From: Pseudisothecium myosuroides
Lineage: Eukaryota; Streptophyta; Bryopsida; Hypnales; Lembophyllaceae
Reading direction: 5' to 3'
NCBI GenBank assembly: GCA_951799445.1
Contig: OX637297.1
Coordinates: 6,758,001 to 6,822,000, forward strand
DNA length: 64,000 nucleotides
Part shown: piece after piece, positions 1 through 12,465 of the stretch
Position numbering within the stretch: position 1 is the first letter of the stretch
Layout of the letters: every line of letters starts with the position of its first letter
Program-made: the position numbers and the translations under genes
Notes under the pieces: generated by a model
Seen by the model: only the letters and a program-made list of their open reading frames with translations
The model's database searches: none
Told to the model about the DNA's origin: nothing

Positions 1-1440
1 GTTTAATTTTCTCCTATATCAACCTATCTCTCAAACATATTGCCAATCAACAAGAAATAGGTTGGTATTCCTTCACAATAGTAGCAGTAACTTAGTATCC
101 GGCTTAACTAAACACAGAACCGAAAAGAGTGTCTTAATCCTGTACCTTTCCCGGATCCGGATCCAGTAAGCAAAGTAAGCGATATTATAGTTTAACCTCT
201 ATATCAGAGGGGTCCGCTCTTGGATTTAAGGAAGGGAACGTATACCCTACCCTTCAAAGGATTAGAGTGAATGAAGGTTCACTAGAGAAAACATAAAACA
301 CACACACAAAACCCGGATGCGGATTCTTCCTCACAACTGATCCGGGAAGTTACTCCAGACTAGCAGGTCACTCAAGAAACCCCCACAATCCTCTCTTACT
401 ACAACGACAGACCTATCTAAATCCGGTTTCTAAGGCAGAATCTGATGACCAGATAACTAGGCGATCCTAACCACTTGCACATTACTCACTTCCGGTTATA
501 GTAGGACTTCATCAACACTTCAATCAGCATACACCTGCCTCCTGCAAAATGCACCCAATCTAAGAGCGGCTATCCCACATAGAAGCGTCCAAGTAACTAC
601 AGTAGCTAGATTTCACTCCTAATACACACAGTCTCTTCAACCAGCTCACTTCAACTTCCGGAACCGGATTCAGACAGAATCCGGGGGAACTCTTCCTCCC
701 TCCCAACACTAGCAAAGCAGCTACCCGCACTAAACAATGGTTCTAGCATTGCCGACATACCAACCCAGAGTCGAGACTTTTCAGAGCAACTCTTAGCAAG
801 TGGAAATCTGAATGACTTTACTAAAATGCTGAAATTTACAAGAAAGAAATGCCCGAGGCTTCAAACCAAAGTCAGCCCTCTAAATACCAACCCCAAGGAA
901 CCCCTAAAAGGCTCCATGGAACAAAACCAGAGGACCAGAGAATGACACCTGTCATTCCTTATCCTCCCCACGTTGACTTTCCTACCATCACATCAGATCC
1001 GAAAAATCCGGATCTTAAATCCTAAAACCTCGGAAAGTGAAGTCCAAATGCATCCAGCTAAAAAGCAGCTGGCTAATAGCTTCCTACCTATCCAAAACTT
1101 CGGCTATAGCCCTACTGGTCTAAGTCTATCCTAAGAAACTTCCTATCTACTTCTGGTCTCACCCACAAAAAATGAATCTCAAATCCAACAAATCCGGATC
1201 TGGGTGTCCAGGTTCCTCCTAACAAAAAGCAACTTGCAAGTAACTTTCTAAATCAAAAGAACTTTAGTCCTAAACCGCCTACCTACTTCCTTCCTCAAAT
1301 AATTGCAGTTCACTTCAGCCGCTTTGGAGGCGCTTCCACTTGATGAGGCTTAGGTAACACATGTCAGCTCCTCCTGATTCCGGTTTCCGGTTTCCGGTTT
1401 CCGATTTAGGCCGAAAAATAAATTTTCTTCCTTAACCATT
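1..1440. mobile_element. Fragment of CCGGAT-rich repeat family, copy 1, no ORF
   Basis: The block is rich in CCGGAT/CCGG motifs and clearly unlike the AT-rich DNA that follows about 1440. It shares an ordered set of short similarities with the block at about 18.0-18.8 kb: an AGGTCACTCA-like string followed by the identical TACTACAACGACAG (around 397-411 here, 18408-18422 there), preceded in both by CTCACAA and a CCGGG motif. In the 18-21 kb copy this block lies downstream of a 648-aa reading frame on the minus strand. No such frame is seen here, so this is probably a deleted or LTR-like derivative. The left end lies outside the window and the right end near 1430-1440 is judged from composition only. 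Confidence 0.55.
1378..1404. repeat. Short tandem repeat of TTCCGGT
   Basis: Three to four copies of a 7-bp unit (TTCCGGT) lie head to tail, ending in a degenerate copy (TTCCGAT), at the right end of the CCGGAT-rich block. The same TTCCGGTTTCCGG string recurs once near 18142, which supports the family relationship of the two blocks. Confidence 0.75.
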
Positions 1441-1599
1441 TTATCTTACTAAGAAATCCTATGTTTTGCTAATAGATAATTTTACAATTCCTTCTACTTC
1501 TGACCCACAAAATCAAAATTCTTTTATTAAAAATGGATCCTTATTTCTAATTCTACCTTAATAATTAGAATCTGGTTTTCTGGGGTCCCACAATTGGTA

Positions 1600-2046
1600 T
1601 GATTTTATTTCCTCTTGTCCGGCGACTTATAAAATGCAAGTTTAGGGTTTGCATACTCGTTCTTTGACGTGTCGGATTCAGTCTATTGGTGTTGTTTTCC
1701 TTTTTATTCCATGCCTCTTTACAATTGAAACTCTTTATTTACAATTGAGTGCGTTCATGTCACTCTAATTGAAGTAATAAATTGCAATTGAAAGCCCCGT
1801 GGCTCTAGTGTGCCCCACAGTAACTCTAGAACAAAATAAGTCCGGAAATAAAGAGCGCACTCTCTTTCATTCTTCACTATAATAATGCAGTTACAAAATT
1901 TGTCATAGCTGATGTATGGTCTTTTGATTTTCTAGTTCTCTGGCCAGGAATTATCATTCTAGTTTCGAAATCCTATCCTATGCAACTTAGAGTGCATAAT
2001 CGTAACTCTAAAGTGTATTGCATTTATACAGTGATTTTGAATCGAC
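1600..2046 (+). promoter_or_regulatory. Probable 5' region of the family X gene
   Basis: The AT-rich sequence before the ATG at 2047 contains a TATA-like string (TTATAAAAT, about 1627-1635) roughly 410 bp upstream and a weaker ATTTATAC near 2020. The ATG context is GACATGGCA, with G at +4. This assignment rests on motif and position only. Confidence 0.25.
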
Positions 2047-3340
2047 ATGGCAAACAACAGTGCCGCGTACAAGATACAGACGTGGATTCCAGGAGAATAC
2101 AAACCTCTCATCATTCGCGGACGTCCTTTACATGATCAGATTATAAAGTTCTGTTTCCCTGAGAAGAGGCTTGCTGGAGAGAAACACTTGGATCTTTGGT
2201 TAGATGGATCCTTATATCTTGTAGATTCCTGTACAGGTAAACCTCCAAAACTTTCGTCAGTAGGAGAATTATTGGAATTTGTAGGCAACGGAGAGGAAGG
2301 TTTGTTGAGATACATTAAACAATTGGAGAGTAGTAGTGGACATACTGCAACAACTGTCAAAGAGAAGGAGATTGAGATTGGAGTGCTGCAAGAGCGTATT
2401 GATGAATTCATTAAGTATTCTGCTATGGAATCAGTTACTTTTTGTAGCCAGATTCACAATTTCGAAAATGAGTTGCAATGCTTACAAAGTCAACTGACAT
2501 CAGAGCAAGAGGTACTGTTTAATTTGAGGGAACAACAAGCCTGAAAAATCAATGAGTTAGAAGTTCTGCATGCAACAGAAATTGCTTCTCTACAAGGCAA
2601 ACTAGCTTTGAAAACCAAAGAATTCAATTGCATTAAGAGAAAATTCAATCGACTTGTCAAGACCCCTTATGGTATACGCTTGCAAGTTCGGGCTCGGCGT
2701 GATTTGAGCAAACTTGCTCCTAACAGTGGGCAAGCCAAAGTAGTGAGACGGCTAGCTCGACAAGTTTTGGCACCATCCACAGTGGCAAGGATTCAATAGG
2801 AAAATTTACAAGAAGCAACCCACAAGCGCTTGTGTGCCAACTAGGAATCTCAATCACAAAATGGGAAGGTCTTCGCGTCTATTTTGTCAAAGACAGAAGT
2901 TAGTTCTCTGATGGAGCATCCCTCTTTGTCCTCTGTGGCTGTAGACACGGCAAACTCTTATCTCCAGAAAGTGGGGAAAGTACTGGGCCTTCAATCTATT
3001 CTCAAAACATGTGATGAGAGTGGGATTACCCAAAACGACTACGGTGCAATATATCAAAAATTCAAACAGGGCTTGCAATCGGCAGGCAAGGGGCTGAGAT
3101 TAAGCTGTCTTCCAAAACCACACCAAGTTTCAAAATTGCGGAGAAAACTCAATAGTAAGCTCTCCGATCTTGTAGGGGAGCCCATATTTATCAACAACAC
3201 TTTTGAACTGGGTCCCGGCAAATTGAAAGGAAAGCAGACAGAGAAGACAACTCTTAAGTTGGACAACTTCAATAATTTATTTCTTGACATTGAAATGGTT
3301 CAACAAACCATGATTCGCTTGTACAATATTACAACAACAG
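2047..3340 (+). pseudogene. Family X transposase-like gene, 5' exon (split by CACTA element)
   Basis: One frame runs 1,294 nt from the ATG and is broken only by three in-frame stops (TGA 2542, TAG 2797, TAG 2842), with no frameshift. It encodes about 430 residues: a globular N-terminus, a long heptad-like coiled-coil stretch (about residues 95-220), then a region ending in a basic RRKLNSKL-type segment and MIRLYN. A GTACTT donor follows at 3341, leaving phase 1. The order (coiled coil, short conserved block, then the downstream exon with a GLQAGANARLSCIYC motif) resembles an uncharacterised transposase-like family I recall from animals and algae. The continuation at 43363 has the matching phase, so I read both as one gene interrupted by the CACTA element. 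Function is inferred from layout, not from a database match. Confidence 0.55.
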
Positions 3341-3464
3341 GTACTTATTTCTACTCCTCTCCATTTTCCACTTGCTTTAACTTAGGAGCTTCGACCCGAA
3401 CACATTCTGCAATTCATAGAATCCCTATTTATGATCGACAAGTTCTATTCATCAAAAGATTAGG

Positions 3465-3535
3465 GTTTGGGTACCCAAACAATTAGGTTTGGGTATCAAA
3501 TTGGGTACCAAAATGATAAGGTTTCGGTAGGCAAA
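3465..3535. repeat. 16-bp palindrome plus degenerate GGTTTGGGTA repeats
   Basis: GTTTGGGTACCCAAAC (3465-3480) is a perfect 16-bp palindrome. It is followed by AGGTTTGGGTATC, TTGGGTACC and AAGGTTTCGGTAGG, which look like decayed copies of the same half-site. It lies inside the presumed first intron of the family X gene. No function is evident. Confidence 0.5.
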
Positions 3536-3968
3536 CCTTAAAGTGAACGTTAGATACTCTAAGTGAGCAAATAGATGGAGAATTCAAAGCTGTCAATCTC
3601 TTTTATATACATTCACATCATACATAGACAAATCCTGTTCATTTTTGCTTGAAGCATGCAGTTGGAATGCATCACATCTTTCAATCACCAAGTCACAAAC
3701 AAACAAGTATAATTAGCAGTCAAAATAGTACCCTCAAACGTTAGCAAAGTCAGAGAAGTGAAAATGATTCAATGAAGTTTGATCACCCCCATAAGAAAAA
3801 GGTCCTCTTTGTTTGATAGAGCAAAATAATGAGTTAACAAATGTGCTCGGGTTGATTAACGTTCCAACCTGTGCAAAATAGAGAATCTCTGGATGTTCTA
3901 TAACTGTTTTTCATGAGAGATCTTTGTCAGAAAGTGAAGTCACCGTGACTGGAATGCTGGTATAAAAC

Positions 3969-4217
3969 TACACGAAATAGTGAAATTGGATTGCTTTAAC
4001 AATTAGGGAGCCTTATCCCAAGAAAGGTTCTTTACAAGTCATCAAAGTCAATTAATTCTAGAGATATTTTCAGTTGTACATATTGAGGTTCACGAGTCCC
4101 AATTACAACAATATCTAATTCAAAAATAGTGCATTCTTTTGCTGTAATATGAAATATTTATATAGTGACAAATGTTGAGAATGAATATGGGGCAACCTAA
4201 TTTCAGTATTTTGTGTA
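3969..4217. mobile_element. MITE-like element with TA-flanked terminal inverted repeats, copy 1 (diverged)
   Basis: The left end (TACACGAAATAGTGAAATTG) and the reverse complement of the right end (TACACAAAATACTGAAATTA) form a diverged inverted repeat of about 30 bp that encloses 249 bp. The same terminal sequence occurs in better-preserved form at 6627-6733. Both copies begin with TA and end with TA, as expected for a Tc1/mariner-type target site. There is no coding capacity. Confidence 0.6.
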
Positions 4218-5276
4218 CATTGTATACCATTAGGCTTACAAGAGATTTGTCCCACATATAGCACATACAAATGCAAACATAATTTGCACAAAGCATATAA
4301 CTTGTGTACAGTAGATTGAATGTTGCGCTAAAAAGGCACTTCAATTATAAGAATATCTTCCATGCACCAATGTTAGTTGCTTTAAGAACTTGAATTTTCC
4401 AAGAAGGTAATTTGAGGCCCGGTAAACCTATACGCCATGTCGATCACTGATCCCTATTCCAACGTGCGCACCCTACATCATCTTCACAAGATCTCTAATG
4501 GTATTAACAAGTTAGGAATGAAGTCAAACTTGTCCTTGCCGTGTGTCTTCAGCCAAGCAGCGAAGACGTTTTGACTGTAGCTTGTGCGGTACATCTACTT
4601 TGAGGACCGTCAATAAACCTTACATATAAATGAATTGCTACAGATTACAGGAGCTGCTCTACATAAATTGCTTTGAAAGCTTGGCCCGTTGTGAGAAAAA
4701 TGAAAAGAGTCTTCCCCCATGATTAGCAACAGCTTTCTAGCTCAATGAAAGTACGCAATATCAATTTTAGGAGAAATTCATAACCAGTGTTCTTAAACAA
4801 AGGAGTCGATAGATATTGCAGCATTCGGTATGTTCTAAGAGACAAGAACCTCTACTTTCCAGTGTTGTAGCATGTGTCAAAATTATATATTGCAAATTGA
4901 TATAAGTAGGATTTTATATCTCACCTACAGTTGATGCAGTATTCAGAAATTGCAATGAATGAACATAACCTACAACACAGATCAATACCGAGCATCATGA
5001 TAATAAACCCTCATTCTTGACGTGACTCTATTTCTTGTTTAATTGCCAACTAACTAGAATGAGGTTTTGAAACATGTAAACAAATCGTCATGGACGTTAG
5101 TACAATAGGCTGGTCAGCTTAGTTTTATTGTCATGATTGTCCTCCAAGTTGTGATTGCTACCATAAACAGTTCATTAATTTATTTGCACAATACTTTGCT
5201 TTTTGACAGAAATTAGGGACAACCCATTAATATTTTGCATCAAGATGGATGAAGCAGAAATAGTGCATGCAGAGAA

Positions 5277-5290
5277 CACTAGTAGAAAAT
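5277..5290 (+). repeat. Left terminal inverted repeat of the CACTA element
   Basis: CACTAGTAGAAAAT is preceded by the GAA target duplication. It matches the reverse complement of 43224-43237 at 14 of 14 positions and diverges immediately inside (CCTATCC versus TTGCCGC). Confidence 0.88.
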
Positions 5291-6626
5291 CCTATCCAAA
5301 GAAACAAAATTGTAACAAATTTTTGTTGGTTTTTGCACTGCATTGACCGTTTTCACAAAATGAAAATATTTTTGTTATTCTTGTTTTACTAGTCGACAAC
5401 TTTTTGTTGATTCCAGTACTGTCCTTCCTTGTAACACATATTGTTTGTCAATGAAGATTTGCATTACTATTATTCTCTTCAGATAGTCTCTGTACGTGTA
5501 CTCTAACTAGTTTTAATGTTCATGTATGATACTTCTTCATAATCAAGTACCACAATTTTAAGTTCTTGAGCTTCTAAATACACCATTCAACATTTTGGAA
5601 CCAAAGATTGTGCATGAAAGAAGTCGTCATCAAATTCTCCCTCTCATCAAAATATGAACATACAAAACAGACTCCAAGAAATGTCATCCTTTCTCTCAAA
5701 ATGCAAAATTAAACTTCAGTTTGACAAGAGTCACATGCCCAGTTCACATCATATACACAGACAAAAGTCTTCAGGACTTGCATGCTGAGATTTTCTCCAG
5801 GATACCACATCCACGGGTCCTGATAATGTTTCCTTCTGTTTCAAACAAAAGATATGCAATTTCATTTCAAAATAAAAATTACAGAGTACCAGCCATAAAT
5901 GGCTTCGGAAAAACATAGTATGACTAACCAGAAATGCGCATTGATATTGCTAGATCTCTAATATAAGATGTACTCATACACAAGCAAGCACTTCCTACTA
6001 CTTCCTTCACGCTTATATGACATTTCTCATGACCGTTCCTGATGCCACATACACGGACTTATTTGCATACTCACAACTTCTTGCTGTTCAGCATGTCACC
6101 TCATACATAGATTGATGGACGTATTAGGCCAGACCTAGACAATTTCTTGGACAAACCAAAACTCCATCTGATTGAAGACAATTACCTTCTTCTACACTTC
6201 TTCTTCAAATGTCATTCACCTTCCTTCATTCCTGCACACAAACTTCAATATGTTAACTTCATTTCCTACTTGAATTCCAAATATCAAATTCCCACCCCCA
6301 CCAACACCAAAACAAACAAGCCTGCACAGTTCCCTATGGTGTGTACCACACCTTCTCCTTCCTAAGAGAATCTTCTTCCCATGCTAATTCAAAGTACAAT
6401 TGTTCCTCTCATTTTGAACAGGCTCGTGTCATGCTCATATCTTCACACAAAAAAACTGGGATTTACTTTCATGGTCTCCTCTTCAAGTGAACCTGCCCAT
6501 GTCAAGAACGTGACTGAGTGCAGACACCTACAAAGCCAGTCTGAACAATATAATATCAAACCATGGTAGACTTCAAGTAATAAGTGACATTACTACTTCA
6601 TTAAGTGGTTCACGGGCAAAAACAAC
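5291..6626. other. Left subterminal and non-coding arm of the CACTA element
   Basis: The first ~180 bp contain several TTTTTGTT and AACAAA strings in both orientations, including CAACTTTTTGTTG near 5397-5410, as expected of subterminal transposase-binding repeats. The remainder is C-rich on the plus strand. I see no convincing exon. Confidence 0.45.
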
Positions 6627-6733
6627 TATACTGAATAGTGAAATTAGGTTGCCCCAGACTATAGTTGACCATGTCTGAAAGTGTTAGATATGAGAAATTA
6701 GTGTGGGGCAACCTCATTTCACTATTCAGTGTA
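6627..6733. mobile_element. MITE-like hairpin element, copy 2 (107 bp)
   Basis: The 28-bp arms (6627-6655 and 6704-6733) are inverted copies that differ at two positions, both reading inward as ACTGAATAGTGAAAT then AGGTTGCCCCA. Both ends lie at TA. About 48 bp separate the arms. The termini match the diverged copy at 3969-4217, so this is a small repeat family present both inside and outside the CACTA element. Confidence 0.72.
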
Positions 6734-8452
6734 CTCTACATGGTGCTGAAGGATTTTCCATTGACTGTTCCCAAAATTGTTCTCTTTCTACTCTAACTTC
6801 TTTACAAATAGCTGTACTACACCTAAAATGGACCGCTCCTCAGAAGCGATCCTTATTTGTGAATTGCAAAAGAATGGAGGAGAAAGTGAAAACGGTGCAC
6901 AGTAAAGGACAATTGTAAGAGATCATTTTGAGTTCCGTGCAGCTCTATTACTAAAACTGAGAAAGTGGCAACCTCGGAAGTGGACAATTTAGAATAAATT
7001 TTCTGTTCGTTTAACTTCCTCTCTTCGACCTTTCTTCATCTGCATCAAATTGATTTTGACATCACCTACATGACACTGTCAACCCTCTACACCTCGTATC
7101 TTTGAAAATTTGAAACTACCTCACAATGCATCCAAAAATTAAGAAAGCACCTGCATTTTCATTCATAATCCTCTACCTACATACAAAAATTGCTGTTCAA
7201 TTGCAAGAGCATATTCATCATGTCAATCAGTTTAACTGTGCTATTTCAGGTGTAGTTCCCTTATTACCTTTTCAGTTCCTTTGTGTGAAGGCCGTCTTAG
7301 AAAACTCTCTCACTGCTTCAGGCAGTACAATTAAAAATTACAGGTCACCTTCCTCGTGATTCTGCAATACTCTAGACTTCCTCCGACCAATTGCTGAGCA
7401 AACTTCCAACATTCGTCTTACATTCTTACACTCTCTCCAAAATCAAATTTCAATAACGTAGGAGACTATAAAACAGAGCGGGCATTTACAGTGGACCCTA
7501 CAAATGGCTGGGAATTGGACATGAGTTGCTCCTGAAACTGACTAGTATAGTCATTGACTGAATCAAGGAAATAAGCATATTTAATTCCAAGAGCCAATCA
7601 TTCTCTTCACTTTCGCCATTTTGATTTAGAATTGCAAGTGAACCGTTTATGAAAGACCTAGGGTCACAAATACGGACCTATGACCCACCTCGTTTGAAAT
7701 TTCAGAAGTAATTCAAAAAAGCTCGGAAAAATACTAAACCACTTGGGTTAGATTCCTCATCAATTTCTCTATGTCTGACAAATGAGCTAGAAATATTCCA
7801 ATCCAAGGAAATACATGAAAAAGGGGGACCAGCCCTTAGATGCTCCATTTCTGAGCCTACTACCTTACGTCTCTCCACTTCAAACAAAATTCTACTTTTG
7901 TTAACTCATTCCCCTCGGACCATTCACACAGACATCTCCTTGTCCTGTACCCCTGATGTGCAAGCCTCCCATTCCTTTACTTTAAGCTACCCCCCCAATG
8001 CCTACCTCTTACCCCGCCTTAATCTACTACATGATTTACTGGTAATCCTTACAGAGACTCCACCCATAGAGATACTTCCTCAACAATTTTCCCCACTTAT
8101 CCACTAACTTTTCTTCGCATTCTACATCACTTAAGGTAGGTACACCCAAATGTGGCACTGACCTCAAACCGCTCTCTTTGCTATGTGTATATCTCCAAAT
8201 TCAGTTCTGTACCTATCTGGGAAAAACGCTTTTAAAACCAAACTTCATTCTTTATTTACTTTTCCATACAATCTCCAAATTCCACATTCTCTGCTGCATT
8301 GGAACCTCCTCTAATTTGCCATAGATGACCATATCAAACTTTGACCATTTCAAGGTAAGTAATTAGGCTCAGTACAAAAAGTGGATGCTTCGAGTGAACT
8401 CACCTTACATTTGGAGAAAACAGGATTACCGGCTCCAACTTCCCAGCTTCTT
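6734..8452. other. Non-coding DNA downstream of the TNP2 stop codon
   Basis: This lies between the MITE and the TNP2 stop (read leftward). It is rich in C and T on the plus strand. Several short open frames exist but none shows recognisable sequence or flanking splice signals, so I treat it as the 3' arm of the TNP2 side of the transposon. Confidence 0.4.
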
Positions 8453-9332
8453 TCAATCCTCCTCTTCTGATGACTCACCGACGTCCCTGTCAAACGTTAT
8501 GGCATCCTCTTCTACGCACTCATTCCACAATTCATTGACTCCAATGTCCCTACCTCCTGCAGGTTGATTTGGAAAACTATTCACATTCTCATGTTCCATT
8601 TGTAGACCCTCAAAATCTGCATCCCGTCCCATAGCAAACATTTCTGGCTCCTCTTCTTCTGCTTCAATGTCCACTCTCCGTCCTCTTACCTCTGTTCGTA
8701 GGACTACTTTCCATCCCGACTCATCTTCATCATCAGAAAAAAAGACCTGGTGGCAATGAATAGGGAAAGCGAATGACTCATAGCCAAATGGTACTAGTGC
8801 TTCAAAATTTGCCATAGTGAACCCCCACTCATCCTTCTTCACTGTAGCATTCCTACCACGATAGTTTGCCTTGACCCATTCACAGACCAGAAGCACTACG
8901 CAGTGTCCCCCGTAGTTTACCTCAACGATCTCGTCAATCTGCCCTATGTATTCAAGATCCTCGTTCACTATGTTCCTGTCTCGCCGCCCGGAACGACATG
9001 GTTGACGGAAGATGGCCGCCACTCCTGAGTCACATGTACTAGTAGCTCTCTGCTCCGCACTTCTGATTTGGAAATGGTACCCATAAGCATACATGCTCTT
9101 GAATTTCCTAGCTTGCAGAGATGGCATCTTAGAGGAGTCCCGCACGTCTTCTGGAACCACCTGTCCTTCCTCTACTGCCTGCTCAACATCTTCTTTTACC
9201 CATTCTGCAAATGGTGGAATTTCTTCCATACCAGGAGGAAATGGGTCCCCTCTCCGTCCTCTTCTGTGAGGGTGACTTTGACGGAATTCTGTTCGGGCAT
9301 TGCCCCTCTCTTGGCATATTACCTCATACCTC
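8453..9332 (-). pseudogene. CACTA TNP2 transposase, C-terminal exon with DUF4216-like region
   Basis: Minus-strand exon of 880 nt, opened by an acceptor (CATTGTAG, intron side 9333 upward) and ending at a stop at 8453. Its first base completes a codon left in phase 2 by the exon at 12466-13364. It encodes about 292 residues, including YIGQIDEIVEVNYGGHCVV and a following VKANYRGR...DEWGFTMANF segment. That is the usual pattern of DUF4216, a region commonly attached to the C-terminus of plant TNP2-type transposases; the C-terminal tail is acidic. The exon itself carries no stop, but the gene is disabled upstream. Its role would be in the transposase that acts on the CACTA termini. Confidence 0.8.
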
Positions 9333-12300
9333 CTACAATGCACACCACTTTCTCGTCAGTGCATTTATCTTCAAAATAGATGACCTCTGTGAACCTTTTC
9401 TAAAAATCAGTAACAAAGTTAACCACATATTTTTGGATTCATAATTGCACCGCTTCTCGCACCGCTTTCACTTCTTCAATCAGACACTGATTCCCTACAT
9501 AATACTTAAATCATTAACGCCCTCTGTAATTCCCACATTCACAACTTCACATTGTACATAACTTCCCAAAGTTAAATTTCAATGTTAACAATGTCGTCTC
9601 CTCGTATTCCAAGAGGTCACATCATACCAAAAACCACTCCCTGTCATTCAAGCACGTCAGCATAAGTACATATTTTTCTCAGGTTTACGATCCTGCACAT
9701 CCTGCACTTCTCCAATTACCCTCCACATCTGTCAATAGAAATTGCCAAACAAGACTGACAATCAATTTGAGGTCATGATTGAGGAATTTCCACCAAAAGT
9801 CCATTCCTCAGGATCTCCATGAATTCCCGAACTATACCTTCTTTGAGTACATTGTCATTAGACAACGTTGCATGACCACTGAAACTGGATTTAGAGCAAA
9901 TTACTTTGATGTCAGCTATAAGTCTGCCAAATTTATCATCCATGTTCACAAAACTACTTCTCTATGATGAAGCAAAAAGGTCCACTACAACTACAGCATT
10001 CTTAAAAAAACAAAACGGCTGCAACATGTCTATGACAGTATGCTCTATTTCATACCACATCAATACCCTTCACTCCTGACCTCATCGTCAATTTGTCAAT
10101 GAATGAATCAATGCTATGTCACCTCCGCAGATTAAAATATTCTCTATACATTTCTGGATAATACTAAATCGTGAAAGTCCCTCAACTATACATACCCAGT
10201 TCAAACTACGATGCACTGCAAATGGGAGCCCAGAATTTCATAGCTTCCAACTCTGTTTCGTGAACCCTGAACGACCGAAAGAAAAGGACACATTGCCAAC
10301 AACAATCCAGTCCAAAAAAACAGAAGAGCATCCACAATAGCTTCAAAGCCCATCCCACTTCACCGCTGGTTCCAACTTCATAATGATTTCGAGGCTTACA
10401 ATCATGTGCTTCACACGTGAAATTCACATTGGCAGCCCCCTAAGTAATTCGAGTTCTTAAGACAAACATAACTTCACTTTCATGAATTATAATAGCCCTG
10501 ACATTCAGTCCTAACCACAGCCACATGGATGTAACTGTCTTCTTGTCATAGGGGTCCTCTTCCTCCTCATTCCCAAAGAAACTCAACATCAACAAATGAA
10601 GACTTATATAAAATTGCCCTCACAATACATCTTCTACCTTACAGCACTCCGATATACAGTTTTCACAGAAGGACCACTTTGACATTGTCCATTCTTTCAT
10701 AACTGCTCGCACAAAAGTCAAACTATTTTCTTCACTTCCTTCATGAAGTACTTGTCCTATGTAATGATTACATTTGATGTGACTAGGTCACTTTCTCATC
10801 TACCATTACAGAAGTAGAAGTTCGTCAGTTTCTTGATCAGAACAATATTGCGTTAACTGTCGTTCAGAAATGCAACTGCAGAAATGAGGTCATTACTTCC
10901 AAGCTCATAAAACCTCGAAAAAACAACAATTTCCTAAAAATTAGAATTTCCAATGCATTATAAAAAATTTCAATCAAAGACTTCTAGTATTTTGCTAATC
11001 AAATGACAATCATAAGTACTCTTCCATTTCCCCTTCCACTATTATTAATTTACTTTCTGATTACACCATGCATAAATCAATGTTTAGAAGTAGAATCAAG
11101 AACTGGAAACCAAGAAATTCTTCAATGTCAAATGTGCTTTACCGTCACTGCTCAAAACTCTTTGATGACCTCACTGACATCGTCAATTTCAGTAAAACGC
11201 TCCACACATTCATAGTTTTATATGGCAAAATTAATCACTCTTTTCCATTATTCCTTTTCCAATAATCAAAATTTAAATCATGAAAAAGTTATCACCCAAC
11301 CTAACTACTTCAATGTCTTCTCTCATCATTTGCTTCTGACTTTCGAGTAATTCAATTTCAGAAATACATTGCATTGCTTTCAATAGTTACAACTCTGTTA
11401 AAATGATATTTGCCCATTAGTAGGGCTTCCTGTCCATAAAAGTACCATCCTAATTTTAGACAAACCATAGTCTTGCCCACCAAGACACGGACACCTCCAG
11501 TCCACTTCCTCAATTAACCAGGAATTCGCAATTGACAAGACACATGAAGCACGTGAAAAAATTTCAAAATCAACATAGATTTACATAAAAAACAGAAGCT
11601 ACCTGACACAGACATTATCTTCGACTGACTGTGCACAAGGGTCCGTTCTCGACAACGACAATAAAAAATAAGTCACCTACGGTTCCCAACAACTTCACGT
11701 TCACATCAAGAAGATACAACGACCAAAGCTTCCCCTCCCCCTCCTTCAATCATGTAATGCTCTTGCGGTTGTTCTATTCTCTGCCCTTCGCAGGGCACTC
11801 CTGGCTGGCATGTCTGTTCTCTTCATTAGTGCAACAATTCTCCAATTCTGTTTTATCAAAAATAAAAAAGGGAGAATAGGAACAAAAATAGACAGCCATG
11901 GGTAACTAACACTGATGCACGATGGACTGGTCTGTCTCTTCCCTTCAGAAAACGTACAGACAAAACTAAACTTGGCCCCTCATTACCATAATTAAAGCAG
12001 GAATCTAATTTGCTTTTCCTAGTACATAACACATCTGTACGCTCAGAAAATTTGTAATTACACAAAAACCTAAGAGGGTATATGCGAGCACTGCAATTCA
12101 TTACTCTGGATTATTAATTCATACAACATTCACTTTCCTCTTCCCAGCTAATACTCAAACGGTGTTTCCTTATCGAAAAATCTGCTACAACATTCACAAT
12201 TCATTTGGGCCAAAGATTCAAAAAAAAAAAACACTGCTACTTCAATTACATTTCTACCGAGTAACCGCTGATTCTGCCCATTGCTGGCTTCCAAACAGTC

Positions 12301-12465
12301 CTATGAATGAGACTCAAGGTTCAAATCACTAGAAGCTAGTACAAAGATTCACTAGATTAAGTGAGCTCCACTTTCAATTCAAAGTAACATATGAATAACA
12401 TATTCAATTCCAACCACTTCTGGCAAACGAAAACATTCACTTCATTGGGATTCAGAAGAACTCAC
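9333..12465 (-). other. TNP2 intron (3.1 kb)
   Basis: Bounded by a GTGAGT donor (plus-strand ACTCAC, 12460-12465) and a TTGTAG acceptor (CTACAA at 9333). The phases on both sides agree (phase 2). The content is C/A/T-rich with no convincing exon. Confidence 0.6.

Noticed and set aside
2782..2844. 63-nt intron removing TAG 2797 and TAG 2842 in the family X exon
   Set aside because: Phases fit, but the donor (GTGGCA) is poor, the intron would be very short, and the TGA at 2542 would remain.
3455..3500. Telomere-like TTTAGGG repeats
   Set aside because: Only one TTAGGGTTT string occurs. The surrounding pattern is a different palindromic repeat.
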